A stretch of 50,413 nucleotides of DNA from positions 1 to 50,413 of the forward strand of contig SAXG01000148.1 in NCBI GenBank assembly GCA_012932865.1, written 5' to 3'. Origin of the DNA: Amylostereum areolatum. Its lineage: Eukaryota > Basidiomycota > Agaricomycetes > Russulales > Stereaceae. Under the pieces are notes generated by a model, which ran no database searches, was not told the DNA's origin, and saw only the letters and a list, made by a program, of their open reading frames with translations. Positions 12,201-24,284 of the stretch are shown here, piece by piece (position 1 is the first letter of the stretch; each line of letters starts with the position of its first letter). The position numbers were made by a program, and so were the translations under genes.

Positions 12201-15200
12201 GAGGCACCCTGCTAGTGAGACCTGGGTTGTGCTCGAAGAATTTCCTCCATCTGTTTGTTATATCCCGCGAGGATAAAAACGATCTTGCCAACATTGTTCT
12301 CCATCTCCGCAAGGAGGAAGTCCAGGACTTGACTGCCACCGATGTTCTTCTCGCTAGCAAGTTGGTAGGCCTCGTCGACAAATATTGCGCCACCTCCGGC
12401 CTTCGTAACCTTTTCGATGAGTTTTTCGGCGCCAGGAATACCATCGTTTCCCATTCGAGAGCCTGTCGTCTCCTCGAAAGCGTCGCCCGATATTATGTCC
12501 AAGGAAGACAAGAATTTCGCGTAATGCCGAGCTATTGTTGTTTTCCCTATTCGACGGCAATCGTAAGCTTATTTGTACCAGGAAGATTTAGCAGAAATCG
12601 AGCCTAACCTGTCCCAGGGTTGCCGAGAAGAACGATGTTGAAACGTTCGTCTTTCATGGACGCATCCTGCCGTTTAGTCACTTCGATGCGAGCCATGATG
12701 GCCAAAACTTGCTTCTTGACAGCCTCCAGCCCCGTCATCTCCATGATAGCATCGATGTGCTTATTGGTTGAGCCTTCCATGTTCTTCTTGCGTTCCCATT
12801 CCAACTTAGATGGTGAGTCGGGTAGGGGCTGCGCAAGAGCACTAGGACTCGTCGACTTCGGGGCAGATGGCCTTGGCTTTGGCGAGGGTGGCGATGGAGA
12901 TGGAGCTGCCTGGGTTGGGTCGGCCGCGGGTGAAGTAGACGGTTGGGGGTTTTGTGGAGAAGACCGCCCTGAGGAGCTCTGGGACGGGGATGGAGGCGTG
13001 GACGCTGGCTGTTGAGTTGGAGGCGCCGCTGACTGGGAGGCCGTAGGTGGATCCTTAGTTGAGCTCGATTTCTTCGCGGCCATAATAGCCTGTTTACGTT
13101 TCTGCAAAGTGCGAGTTCTCGCGGCTTCCAAATCTTCTTTCTTCTGACGAATAGCATCAGCACGCTCTTTGGCAAGGGCGGCATCCTGTTGCAACAGAAG
13201 TTCCGCTGCCATTTCCTGATCCAGTCGTGCAATCTCCCGCTCGTGTTCTTGCTGCTCGCGTTCACGTTTTACTTGAAGATCATATGCCTGTTGTTGTTGC
13301 TTCTCCTGCTTCTTCCGCTCCTTCTCACATTTGTCACAGAGGAGAGGAGGGCCGTTGCAACATTGGTACTTGCGTTTGTGACCTTGAGGGCAAAAAGTCT
13401 CGAAGATGAATGGACAGGGAAGCTTGGAATGGTCTGAGAGCGAGTGACATTTGGAAGGGCATTTGTGGACGCCGCAGTTCAATATCGTTCCGCTGGACGA
13501 ATACATGAGACCAACAGACGAAAGACAGACAGAAAGTTGGCTCACCATGGCTCGTTACATCCACCGTCTGGACAATGCTCGTCGAATTCATGAGGCTCCT
13601 TGAGAAGCCCAATGCGATCTGGGTGGCGCCTCGCAACGCACGGGGAAGCCCTCGTAGAAGTGACCGTGGTGAATTAGGAAATCGGTGAGGTCACTCCAGA
13701 GGGGACCGCCCTTTTTCGACCCACGGAAGGTCTGCGCGTTCCCAATCATGATACAAGCATTGCGTGCACGAGAAAGAAGGACATTGAGACGCTCTGGCGA
13801 AAACATGAACCCAATGTCGTTGGCTGCATTACTACGTGTCAAGGAGATGAGTACGATATCGCTTTCTTCTCCTTGATAGTTGTCTAAGAAGAAGGTCAAC
13901 CGCGAACGTACAGACAGTTGGGGAGCCGACGTACCTATGGTGGCCAACCGAAGACGCCTCTTGGGCTGTGCCGCTGTAGGGGGTAAGAGGCCGGCTCGTA
14001 CCAAGTCATGCATGTCCATATCGTTGAGGTAAGGGTCCGTATCGTTCCTTAACGCTTGCTGAAGTTTGTGTAACTGCCCAAGGTATGGGGTCAACACGAC
14101 GACATCTTCCGTGCCGTACCCTTGCTGAGCGAGGTATTTGACTATCTTGAGCACCATCTGGACTTCGTAAGTGTTCTCTTTCGAAGATTTAGAACCCCCA
14201 TCTCGCACGTCCCCAACGCCCTTCATTTCGTCCTCGGGGTGGCCATGTGAGATAAAAATGACATTGTCGCGGACACCAAGAAGATCGGGACGGTTTTGTG
14301 TCTTTTCAGCATCAATGAGATCGGGATAGGTGAGATGACGGATCATCGCAGAGATCTCGGGGCGCATCCTGTGTTGCTTCTTGAGAGTCTCGTGAGGGTA
14401 GCCTTTAAGGACCAAACGCTCGAAAAGCGACACATTTAGGTCATAGCCCTCGCCCTTCTCAGTTGTCAAAAGATAGTGGTTTACTTTGGGGCGTAACTGC
14501 CTGGATGAAGGACGAAATTATCAGAGCAGCGTGTGGGCCGACAGGAAACAACACCCTTACTTGTGATCGCCGATGAGAATTGCTTGCTGCGTCTCCTTTG
14601 CCAGCGCTGTGAGAACATGACTCTCGAGGATTTCGCCGGCCTCCTCGACGAGGAGGATATCAGGGGCAGCGGCCTGGATATGCTCTGTGTATTTTGCGGC
14701 GGCTGTCGTCGTGCATCCAATAATGCGTTTGCTCTGAAGGACAACCTTGTCCCGTTCAGAGAATTTGCGTTCCAAAGTAACTTGGGCTTCATTGTACCGT
14801 CGCCCGACATCGTAGAGCTCCGATATCTGTTCATTCAGGACGGCGGACCTCCAAAGACGAGCCTGTGCGTTCCGAGACGGTGGATCCATGCGCCAGATCT
14901 CCGATGTACGACCTTGCTTCATTCGGGGTTCGTGCTTGAACAGACCGGGGTCCCAACCGTCTAGCCAGCGCGACAACAGATAGAACTCGTTGATAGCTTT
15001 CCCCTTCTTTCCCACTTTCTGCATTCCGCTACTGTTGTCCACAGGGACCTCAAACGCCATGTAATAATCCCTGTCTTCGAACTCGAGGTGGGCGAGAAGT
15101 ACCACCGGAGACATGCTGAATTGCGCATACTGCTTGAACTCCATTTCCAGGCGAGTGAAGAGAACAGTGACGGTGTTCCGGATTTCATTAATCTGAGTGT

Positions 15201-16966
15201 AGTCAGACTGAGAGAACCGATACGATGATGTTTGCTTGTAGAGCGACAGTGATTCGGTCCGTGTCGTCGCCTTTCCGCCCAAGCGGACCATGTGTTCGGG
15301 TGGGATACCGATATCTAGGAGGTCCTCGAGGAATTGATCCAATGCATGGTTTGTATAACAACAAACGAGGATTGTCTGTGCCGAAGAATCATGCAACGCT
15401 TTCGCAATGAGTGCCCCGATGAAGGACTTTCCCGTCCCTATCATTCGAAAGTGTTAGTGATCGTCAGGAGACAAGAACAAGAAAACGTAGTAGCTAACCT
15501 GGAGGTCCTTGTATAAGGGACAATCGCTGCTTTAACCCGGATTTCAGCGATGCTACTTGGGCGTCATCGAGAACGATCGGTTTGGAGAGCCCAAAAAGCG
15601 GTGCTACATCTTGAGACGGATCATCTTCAAGGGCTCGGATCAGAGAGTCGGGAGTAAAGGGAGGTGGGGCAAGCGAGCTATCGTCGTCCCACGAAAATAG
15701 TTCGGACGCGAGAGGTAGGTTACGATCTGCCATTTCTTGCAGTTGTTTGAGAACAGGCTCGTATGAGAATACTGCAGTGTCAACTTGGATAACTCTCGTG
15801 TTTTGGGATATATTGAGCATGGACAATGCGTGGAGGGTGCTTCGTTCTCCTTCCAGCTGAAGAGAGATGACCGGGGGATTACGGGCGAGACGCTCCTCGT
15901 CGCGTTGGATGGTAGCGAACGCAACGATCTTGTCGTCGACGAGAAGACAACACAGAGACTGGTGCTTGATGAACTTGCGCTCGTCAGAGAGATACTGCTT
16001 GCGATCCCTTGGCTTGTCCTTCTTGAAGAACCAGAAGTCGTCCTTGCACTGGAGGCACAAGCACCACTTTTGTCTTCGCTTTTCGTCCCCTCCATACACC
16101 TCCAGGACGCGGAGGATTTCAACGTTGAGACCGCGGTGAGTCCCCTTCTTCTTCCCTGATGCGCGCTCCAACTCCTCCCTCAGTTCGTACAGCATATCTT
16201 CGCGGAGCAGCCGAAATTGATTGTCCAGGTGTGTGATGACGGCAGCACTGGCATGGCATTCGTCGACGACATCGGCGGCAAGGATGTAGGGGGGCTTCTT
16301 GGAGTTGATCTCGTCCGCGGTAGGAAGGATCGCAATTTCGCGGAAGTTTTCGAAGTCGTTGTCGTGTCGGCCGCCAGGACCGTGATCGGGATGAACGACG
16401 ACAGTCGCTCCTGCACTTTGCCTGTCGAGGATATTCTTGATCGATTGGCCGCATGCCTTCACATCATGAAAGACGGAAGAGAGCATGCTGTCGACGAGCT
16501 CTGTGGCGAGCTCCCGCCAAACATTGGCCGTATCGCCGGGAACGACGACTAGCTGTTGTAGAAGCCATGCGAAACTTTGCTGGCCATGCTGGTCCAGCAA
16601 TCCATCGCGAAACGCTTGAGCATAGGCGTCGAAAAGGAAGGATGGTGATACAAGTTTCTGTAAAATCCGAAGGAGGACTTGGCCTCCGCCAAGGTCTCGC
16701 AAAGCGGGAGCTTGGAGGTAGGTGAATACACGAGTCACGTCACCGTTGAGGGCCCCCAGCCGCAAGTCCATGAACATAGCTTTCTGAAACTGTTCCAACC
16801 CCGAACTCCTCGATGTGAGCTTGTCCACGCAGACCATCGGGTCTGGCTGAGCGCATATTGCTTGGAGGAAAAGTGAGGCATCGGGTTGAGTGACTTCTTG
16901 CTTGCCCCGGACGACAGCATCAAAGCGTTTGGCGAGCCTGACGAGGCGAGCATTCGCCGCAGCCAT
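9290..16966 (-). CDS. SF1 helicase (ZNFX1-like) fused to three CbbX/SpoVK AAA domains
   Basis: Very large ATPase, over 2000 residues. Start MAAANARLVRLAKRFDAVVR at 16966. The helicase Walker A GPPGTGKS (about residues 487-494) is split by the first intron (donor at 15498). Motif II is VEEAGE (about 14650); motifs III-VI include GDHKQLRP, QHRMRPEIS, NYQGEESDIVLISLTRSN and ERLNVLLSRARN (about 13790), as in the Upf1/ZNFX1 group. Cysteine-rich ZNFX1-like repeats follow (EHCPDGGCNEPW, CGVHKCPSKCHSL), then a Gln/Glu coiled coil and a Pro-rich linker. Three AAA domains follow: GNPGTG at about 12610 with AIFVDEAYQL; GNPGTGKTTVAKLYGEALKD at about 11700; GPPGTGKTTTARKMGQVYYD at about 10650 with VLFVDEAYRL. 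The tail is a charged coiled coil ending MGVCPVGYQWIKQ...GYRCAGGSHYVSDAQ at 9290. Single-base slips are needed near 13640, 12225, 12190, 11960, 11840, 9990 and 9450. A role in RNA surveillance or silencing is inferred from the helicase family only. Confidence 0.85.
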
Positions 16967-17461
16967 AGGATCGAAACTGGACAAATGTCGAGGGAGGTAG
17001 ATATTGAGATGAAATGGCGGCGGGTAAAACGGAGGGATGTAGTGGGGCAGTTTTAGGGGCAGCGTTGACGAGGGATATCTGGCCGTGTTCGAAATCCACA
17101 TACTCCCACACTCTGAAATAGACAATCGATGCTGCGCGCTGTCCTTGAAACCTTATTGAAGATGGAAACTTGATAACAGCCGAAGAAGCTTGATTGCGGG
17201 AGCGACGCTCACTCGATGTCATTTGGTGGATGCCTATATCACGAGCCTTGCGAATGTTGTCGCACGAACGAGCCATATTGTATTTCAGACATAGATAGCA
17301 ATGACGGCGGCGAATTGTGTGGTATCTTCGCTCGCGAGGCTGGCTTGGCTGTACGCCTCGCTGTGGACATGTGTTGCGGCATCAGTCACAGGTCGGATCG
17401 ACTTCCTACATGGGGCATAGTCATAGTCGAACTCGGTAGGTTAGGATCCATCGAAGTTCGA
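16967..17461. promoter_or_regulatory. Upstream region of the helicase/AAA gene
   Basis: Roughly 500 bp with no recognisable coding content. The in-frame extension of the helicase exon upstream of 16966 (Pro/Tyr-rich) lacks family similarity, so I treat it as 5' UTR and promoter. Confidence 0.4.
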
Positions 17462-18640
17462 CTACGAACATGCCTCGCGCAGGTATGAACAGGGAATGCC
17501 CGTACAGTATCGCATATTCTTAAGAACGAACTCAAAAAGCCCAGGTGGCAGCATTGTGACTGCAATTGTTAGGCAAGCCTGCACGACGAGTGCGACGGGA
17601 TAGAGAGGCTGATAAACTAAAAAGAAAACATTCGTTTGAGATTGGTTATCCTTGGCCTCGAGCAATGAAAAAACGCACCATTCAAATGCGTGGTTTTGAG
17701 CTTCGAGAAGTTTTCAGGGAGCGACGGCAAGAGGAATGGAATGGTGTTGTAGCTAGGATAGACGTATAGATTCAGTTTTGCGGAATTAGGGTGAAAGATC
17801 GTGTTGGCCGCATACCCTCAACGGTACTTTAACTCAGACTTTCGTCGTAGAGCAATGCAGCGCGGGCCGCGAATCCGACTATCGGAAAGAACGAATGTTA
17901 GCATGAAGGTCAATAAAATGTTCAAATGTGTACTCACAGCCTAACCACGGAGCGAGACACTGGTCTCGATAGGCGACCGGAGTATCGCGACTTCGGCGGA
18001 CGGATAACGACCTCGTCGCGAAGGCCCATACAGGGCAAACTGTACGAGACGCCGTGAGACTGCGATCCCAGCGCTTTGAACTCCTCTTATTGTTGTGTTT
18101 TCGCGGAGTCACAAGTCAAGCTTGGAGGAAACCATCAACTCGGTGGAAGAGTGTTCTGTGAAACCCCAGGTCATCAGTATATCGTGGAGTATAAGGTACA
18201 GAATGGGACGCACCCTTTTAGCTTGCGAAACGACGTCCTGTTGGACTTTGCGAGGTGGTCCACCTTGGGGCGTCAGGACAGAATCCTCAATTGATTACTA
18301 GCTCTGCATGTCAGATTTTCTGAAACCTTTTTGACTGCGACGTCTACGATGCATCGACCGGACGGAGGTGGGAATTGGGGGTTGTACACAGACGTTGCAG
18401 CCCGAGAAAGTTGGTCGTCGCAGTTCTATCGTTGCAAAGCTGGATCCGAAGAGAATCTCTGCGTCCTCAGGCCTCAGAGTCTTTTCGGAGTCTTCAGCTC
18501 CCATGGCATTCCACAAACCTTTAAGAAGACGTTGATCGACGAACTGCGTAGGAAACGGCCTAATTGAATGCGCGGAAGATATTCTCCGGGAGTCAGAACC
18601 CACACAAGTTACAACTGTAAACAAGATTCACGCACCAAGG
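17462..18640 (-). CDS. Unidentified multi-exon gene, partly decayed or mis-sequenced
   Basis: The family is not recognised. A convincing splice is seen: an exon ending SKLKTTHLN with donor GTGCGT near 17688 joins at a TTTTTAG acceptor near 17626 to VYQPLYPVALVVQACLTIAV, a hydrophobic, probably membrane-spanning segment, and ends FEFVLKNMRYCTG...REACS at 17462. Upstream pieces with protein-like composition are GYAANTIFHPNSAKLNLYVY (about 17810), GFAARAALLYDES (about 17870), PPRKVQQDVVSQAKR (about 18230) and FPPPSGRCIVDVAVKKVSEN (about 18350), but phases and stops do not all agree. It may be a real membrane-associated protein with errors, or a pseudogene. Confidence 0.3.
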
Positions 18641-19201
18641 CCACTTCCACACCACCTATTCAATGTCACTGCTCCCTACTTCGTCCATAAAACTTGATGA
18701 AAGTTAGCATTTGAGGCTGGGCGCTACCTGCATGAGCCGTTGGCGAGGGGCGCTTGGACTGGAGGCCGAGTCTTTAACGAACACTGACGAGACGAGCAGG
18801 TAGGCGCTGGGAGGAGTCTTGCGCCAGTCGGCTTTTTGAAAGGGTAGTCCGATATCCCCAGTGTGTTATTAGGGTGTAATTCGGGGCAGGCGAACGGGAA
18901 AGAGGGTGACGGGGGGCATGAGGCGAAATGTCATGGTGTTTGTGCCGACTTGAGGCAAATCTCGGAGACTCGGAGCGGGTCGACGACGCGGCGCGATCGA
19001 ATTCAACTCCGCCCGGACGCCATCATGACCAGCCATGACCTCGCCATGATCTATATAAGTACAGTGTCCTCAGCCTCGTCATTGTCCTGTGCATTCGTTG
19101 CCTGTATGCCACTACATGTCAGAGAGATACATAAATATGAACCCGATAAAAACATCTAACGGAAGCCTCACACGAGTCGACGGAACCAGCCATAGAAACT
19201 A
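18641..19201. other. No gene recognised
   Basis: About 560 bp without a supportable coding exon. A TATA-like stretch (ctatataag, about 19051) precedes no convincing start codon. Confidence 0.35.
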
Positions 19202-20040
19202 TTACACCCCGATCGGACCCACTCGCCTCAGAACAACCACGGTACGAGCCGATACCGCATCCTCCCCGCACACTCCCCACACCTTCACCCGAACTGCTTC
19301 CTCGGCTGCTTGTCCTCGATGGGACCCCTCCTCGCCGTGCTGAGCATTGCGTACCCACACTTCATGATCCAAAGCGAGAAGATATTTGCCGGCGGCGATT
19401 AGAGAGGAGCAGGATAGGGCTGGCAAGGGGTCGCCCCGGCTTTTCAGAGCGCGAAAGAAGGCGTAGACTTTGCGGTGGGGTGAGCGTGGAGAAAGCATGC
19501 GAGCCGGGCGTGTTCGCAGAGGGTTTGACCATCGTACAGTAATTGGCTATGAATGAAGGGAAAGGAAAGAAACGTGAGTCCGCCTCTTCAAACTTGGAGG
19601 ATGCAACCGACGAACACGAACCTTTGCCGAATGAGCGAGCGATGGCCATTGACGTACGTTCAAGCCGCAAAGCGAGCGTCAGCGCGAAACGACCCTAGAA
19701 CGCTGGGGCAATGCATATGTCGTCGATGCCATGAAATGGCCGGGCGAGGCATCCAAGGCTTCTAGAATGGTGCCCAGCTGATGCCCGACTGTCGACTGGC
19801 TCGATGCCATTCGTAGATAGACACCGCCGGGGACAATCATCAGGGAAATGACGACGACGGTCATAGACAATATGCCGGCAGTGGGTGGATCGACGGGGGG
19901 GCGAGGTGAGCAGGAGTTGTAGTGGGTACGGCTTAGCGCGCGAAGGTCTTTGTCAGGGCCACGAAAGACGCTGGCCTGTATCTCGAGCCCCATGTAGGGC
20001 GTTGAGAGGCATGTGGCGAGGACGTTGGAGGTACTAGCAG
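19202..20040 (-). CDS. Putative membrane protein, frame-broken
   Basis: Three protein-like segments line up on minus. The first (about 20040-19680) has TPYMGLEIQASVFRGPDKDL, then a hydrophobic segment AGILSMTVVVISLMIVPGGV that fits one transmembrane helix, then QLGTILEALDASPGHFMAS. A second, in another frame, has RLERTSMAIARSFGK (about 19640) and a probable donor. The last (19498-19202) has SPRSPHRKVYAFFRALKSRG and KYLLALDHEVWVRNAQHGEE and ends at 19202. A one-base frame change is needed near 19670. I recall no named family. A single-pass membrane protein is the most that the sequence supports. Confidence 0.4.
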
Positions 20041-20513
20041 GTGTGGGTCGTCATGTCAGGGCGTCGCGAGCTTGGCATGAGGATGACGGCGTTCGATCCT
20101 CTGAAAAAATCGCGCACGGCTGACCGCGACTACGCGAGCGCAGGCCAAACGCGATCATCACCGGAAGATTCACAATGTCAGCTCGTTATATTTCACTCCG
20201 TGACAGAGAGAAAGAGAAAAAGATGCGCCCTCGGATCATCGACCCATCTGGCTAGGTGTCCCTAAAGCACGGGGGGCCTGCGCTGTAAACCGGAAAGACG
20301 TCGCACATTAGAAAGTCGTGGGATCACTTCATATCTCCCTGCCACCCGCCAACTGCCCCATCTCTTTTCAGCTCTAGCTAATTAAATGGGCCGTCGAACA
20401 ATCAGATGAGGCCACGTCAAATCGACTCCCCGTGGGCTCCTGTCGCACACACACATATACAATCCTGCTGTCGCGTAGCGCGTTCTCAGCCACCAATTAA
20501 AGACCGACTTACC
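20041..20513. other. No gene recognised
   Basis: This is either a long intron or an intergenic spacer. It contains stops in all minus frames and no conserved segment. Its right edge is a strong donor (CAG/GTAAGT on minus, junction 20513/20512). Confidence 0.35.
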
Positions 20514-20760
20514 TGACGTTCAATGGGAGCGCACGTTTCCTTTGTCCTGGAGTGGAGGTTTGAGAGGCCTACGAGGAACGAGATATTTGTTGCAGTGATG
20601 CAGTGACAGTGTCGGATGAAGGCGGCAAGTTGGCGGCGAGCTTCGTGAGGTTTAATGCGCATACATGCCCCATACCAAAATTCCTGCATGTTGCTGGCGA
20701 TGATACGACGGTGGAGCCCGGAAGAGGACGAACTTCCCGAGATTCCTGTGCACTTGCGCG
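20514..20760 (-). CDS. Orphan exon of an unidentified gene
   Basis: On minus, an open stretch with protein-like composition (NMQEFWYGACMRIKPHEARR, then FLVGLSNLHSRTKETCAPIE) runs to a consensus CAG/GTAAGT donor at 20513. It could be an upstream exon of the membrane-protein gene at 19202-20040, but that would need an intron of over 400 bp, unusual in this window. No family is recognised and no start codon was assigned. Confidence 0.3.
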
Positions 20761-21256
20761 CGTGCGAATTGGCCCGGATAGAAATAAAATCCTAATGAGG
20801 AGAACAATAGGTAAGTCGCCTATGGTGTCTATACCGTTCGGGATGGATGAATACATCGATTCCAAGACAGTAACTGGTCAAACGATCAGATAGCAAGTAC
20901 AGGCCGATCCCGCCGCGCGGCGGCTGGCACGGGGACGCACGCATGAGCATCAAGCACAGGCAATTGTTGAGTGTGACACGATATGGGGTGGCACGCACAA
21001 AGGACATGCTGCCCAGCATTGATCGAGCTTTGAACGAAAGACGAGGCCAGCATGAAGAGCGGCGAAACAAAGAGGAAGCGTGACGTGACGAGATCAATTT
21101 CCAAATGGGTGGACTTGCCGGAGTGCCGCGCCGGCGCGTCGGTTGTAGTTCAACTTGAACGACGATCGACACGCTTCAAGTTCAACTGTGACTTACCGTG
21201 CGTGATCACGTCTCCCTCACCTCCTTTCCATTGTCCATTGTTCGTCCGGCCGAACT

Positions 21257-21262
21257 TATAAA
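21257..21262 (+). promoter_or_regulatory. TATA-like box of FunK1 copy A
   Basis: TATAAA lies 76 bp upstream of the FunK1 A start codon, just before a probable 5' UTR intron. Position and context fit a core promoter; this is not proven. Confidence 0.4.
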
Positions 21263-21285
21263 GTCGCCCCATCAGCCAGCTCTCG

Positions 21286-21323
21286 GTAAGTACCTCTCTT
21301 CCCCCCCTCGATCGTCTCCTCAG
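21286..21323 (+). other. Probable 5' UTR intron of FunK1 copy A
   Basis: GTAAGTACC at 21286 and CTCCTCAG ending at 21323 define a 38 bp, pyrimidine-rich GT-AG intron immediately before the ATG at 21333. It is short even for this genome, so it is tentative. Confidence 0.35.
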
Positions 21324-21332
21324 CCTCTGACC

Positions 21333-23999
21333 ATGTCGAACGTCGCTGCCCCGTCCCCAGCTACTTCTGGGTCAGAAGCCCAACGACCGACTACCCCTCC
21401 GAACCCCCAACCGGCTTCTGGAGCCCCACTCGACACCACGCCCATCCTCCCCCGACGATCCGGAAGCATTCCGCACAGCGTCGCTCCCGCGCAAAAAGCG
21501 GAAGAACAATATCCTCACCTTTGGCGCGACATGGTGAACCAAATCACAGGCCCCGTTCCCGCCCAGGTCTTTCTCGACGAGTTCCTCCCTTGCACCACGG
21601 TCAGACCAGACGACGTCAAAATCCCATGGACGAAGAAATCAATGAGTTCGGAGGCAGCCATGGTGAGTCTCACCCGTGCGTTTCTTTCAGGCGACAGTCC
21701 TCTGACGCCCTTCGTTAGATAAAGATCTTCAACAAAGCAAAAAAAGACCACGCTACCAGCGGTGCATTCTCCTCCATCGCTATCGTCGACAGTCACAGGT
21801 ACAAGTCTACAGCATACGGCTCCAACCTCGCAAGGAGTCCGGATATCGGCATCTACAAGCTTCGGCCAGGCGACCCAGAGCCACCGTCGACGGCGGCGGT
21901 CGACTGGGACACCATCATCTCTCCCTGTGACCGCAAGGCACGCGAAAAAGGCCGCAACGAAGACATCGCAATTGACCCTCCTCCCGGAGCAGACAAAACG
22001 AAGCACGTTTTCAACAACCAGCCGCAAGAAGGAGGCGTCCATGCCAAAGGCCAGTTGATCTCGTACGCGACGGAGGTCTTCCGAGCTCAACCGCGGACTT
22101 TCTGTCTGTCGATCATCTTCTTGGAAGGCAAGGCGCGCTTCATCCGATGGGATCGCAGCGGTGGCGTCATTTCGGAGCTCTTCGACTGTGTGGGCACCCA
22201 ACTCCTGACGGAGTTCCTCTGGCGGATGCACCATGCGGACGAGGAAGGCCTTGGACTCGACCCCACCGTCTCCGTGGCGTCTCAGGATGAGGCTAAAGGC
22301 GCACATTCAAAGCTGCAGGACTGGGACAAGGACCACCCTGGGTTCATCACTGTCCCCAACAAGGACGAGAAGATGTGGAAGGTTCAAGTCTTCGACGACA
22401 AGAAGCCATCGGCCAAGAAGGACAAGGAGGACAACGGCGCCAGCAAGAGTGGCAGCGATGCGGTCGCAGACGCGAAACCGCCGACGCCGCGCACGTTCGT
22501 CACGACCCGCCACCAGACCTACGTAGACTCTCTGACCGGGCGGGCAACGTCGGGGTATTACGCTGTCGAGCTCTTGGAGCCAGGGCCGGAGCCGCGCTTC
22601 GGCGACGTCGGATTCCTCAAAGACTCGTGGCGGATTGCGGAGGATGGCATCGAGAAGGAGGGCGACACCTACACTGACCTTGAAGATGCCGGGGTGTCCC
22701 ATATCTCGCCGATAATGTGCGCAGGCGATGTCTTGAGTAAGGGCCGGAAGCAGGCAACGCGCACACCTGATTTCGCCACCCAGACCGATGAGCACCCGTG
22801 GATCTGCGGGTCTCAGCCTGTGCGTGCTCCGGGGGACGACGGTGTGCTGAAGATCATCCACCACGTCCATTATCGCATCGTGCTCTCCAAGATTGGAAAG
22901 CCGCTGTCGGCGTTCGAGTCGACGAAGCAGCTTTGCGAGGCGATCTACTGCGCGATCATAGGTCGGTCTCTGCGCTTTTCTTGACCCGAGTTTGATAGCT
23001 TACTTGATTTCTTTGTAGCTCATTCAACGGCGGCGGTCCTCGCGTATATTCTCCACCGGGACATAAGCTGCGGCAACATCCTCATCACGCCGGACGGCTT
23101 TATCTTAATCGATTGGGATCTCTCGCGCAAGATGGGCTTGCTGTTGGGTGCTCGTCGGACATGGCGAACGGTATGTACTCCGGGTTCCTGTCTGACATTC
23201 GCGGAGAGCTCATCATATCCTGTTCTAGGGGACCTGGCAGTTCATGTCTATCGCCCTTCTCCTCAGGCTCAAGAAGAATCAAGAGTTCCGAGACGACCTG
23301 GAATCCATCCTTTGGGTACTACTCTACAACGTCTTGCGTTATCGCCCGACAATCAAGACGGGCACAACGTATACTCTCGTGCATAAGATATTCGACTCGG
23401 TGGATGCAGACAAAATGGGCGGCGACGGAAAATTGCTTTTCCTTCACAATCTCCTGTTCGTCCGGGACAATGTCGAAGAATCCGCTCTTCCCATACCTCT
23501 CCAGAACATCTTGGAAGCTTTGCGCGCCCTGTTCAGGCCGCTCTATCTGCGGGGAAAACATCTTACGCCTGCTGAGGTCAAAGCGAGGACCGAGGCCGAA
23601 GAGGACACATCGACTTCAGAAGCTATCAAGAAAATCTTCGAGGAAAACCTCGCCCTTCCCGGATGGCCTTCGAACGATAAAGCGGAGGACCAGATTCCTG
23701 AAGCAAGCCAGCTTCCGCTCAATGACAACCAGCAATACAAAAGCACGCTCACCACCGTCGCGTCCACCGCCACGGCTGCCTCCGATGACTCCGCCGCTTC
23801 TGGTACCAAGCGCAGCCACGACGACGTCGAAGTCGAGGACGGCACCAGCGGCGAGGCGAATGTCGCCCCGCCGCCGCCGTTGCAGAGGAAGAAACAGAAG
23901 ACAATGAAGAATGCAGGTAGCTCGAGCGCCACGCCTTCCGCTGGCACACCCCTCGCGTCGGTGGAGGAGGAGGTCGAGATGGACGAGACCCAGGCTTGA
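21333..23999 (+). CDS. FunK1-type protein kinase, copy A (full length)
   Basis: FunK1 is a fungal kinase-like family expanded in multicellular basidiomycetes; substrates are unknown. Four exons (21333-21662, 21719-22961, 23019-23170, 23229-23999) join without frame problems into 831 aa. The N-terminus has MVNQITGPVPAQVFLDEFLP, typical of the family. The N-lobe region carries ARFIRWDRSGGVISELFD and EFLWRMHHA. The catalytic loop is HRDISCGNIL (about residues 537-546) and the metal-binding motif is DWDLS (about 556), in place of DFG. The C-lobe has FRDDLESILWVLLYNVLRYR. The tail is acidic, Ser/Thr-rich and contains KRSHDDVEVE and a Lys-rich patch, a possible nuclear signal. All intron positions match copy C, confirming the model. 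Both catalytic Asp residues are present, so it may be active. Confidence 0.92.
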
Positions 24000-24179
24000 T
24001 TTTCGTTGGCCGTTTATGTCAGTTTTACCTTGGATCCCCCACATTTTCCCCGTGCCTTTACGTTCATCGTTCAGTTTGTGCTTTGATACTGTATCATATC
24101 ATCTCTTACTCTCGAGTGCCTATAATGGACCCTTTCTTCCGTCGAAATGTAATTTGCTTTGTTAGCTCGTCGCAGATGG

Positions 24180-24250
24180 GTCGGGCCGCACTGACTCCCC
24201 ACCAGTGGGCGTCTTCGGAACCTCGTCTACGAACTCGATATAGATGTTCA
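24180..24250 (-). pseudogene. Acyl-CoA ligase C-terminal remnant
   Basis: On minus this short stretch reads YIEFVDEVPKTPTGG, matching [16 protein letters not shown] in the larger ligase fragment at 25820-26900. PKTxSGK is the conserved C-terminal motif of class I adenylate-forming enzymes, whose Lys is catalytic; here the Lys is replaced by Gly. Only about 70 bp is recognisable. It is a relic, useful as a marker of the duplicated unit. Confidence 0.6.
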
Positions 24251-24284
24251 TACGAAGGTGATCGAGTCCGGTAAGTACTAATCC

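Noticed and set aside
16967..17125. Upstream start (MSISECGS) for the helicase gene
   Set aside because: The extra 53 residues are Pro/Tyr-rich without similarity; MAAANARLV at 16966 begins the conserved protein.
21515..22870. Long antisense frames over FunK1 copy A
   Set aside because: They mirror a well-spliced conserved kinase; similar antisense frames occur over copy C for the same compositional reason.
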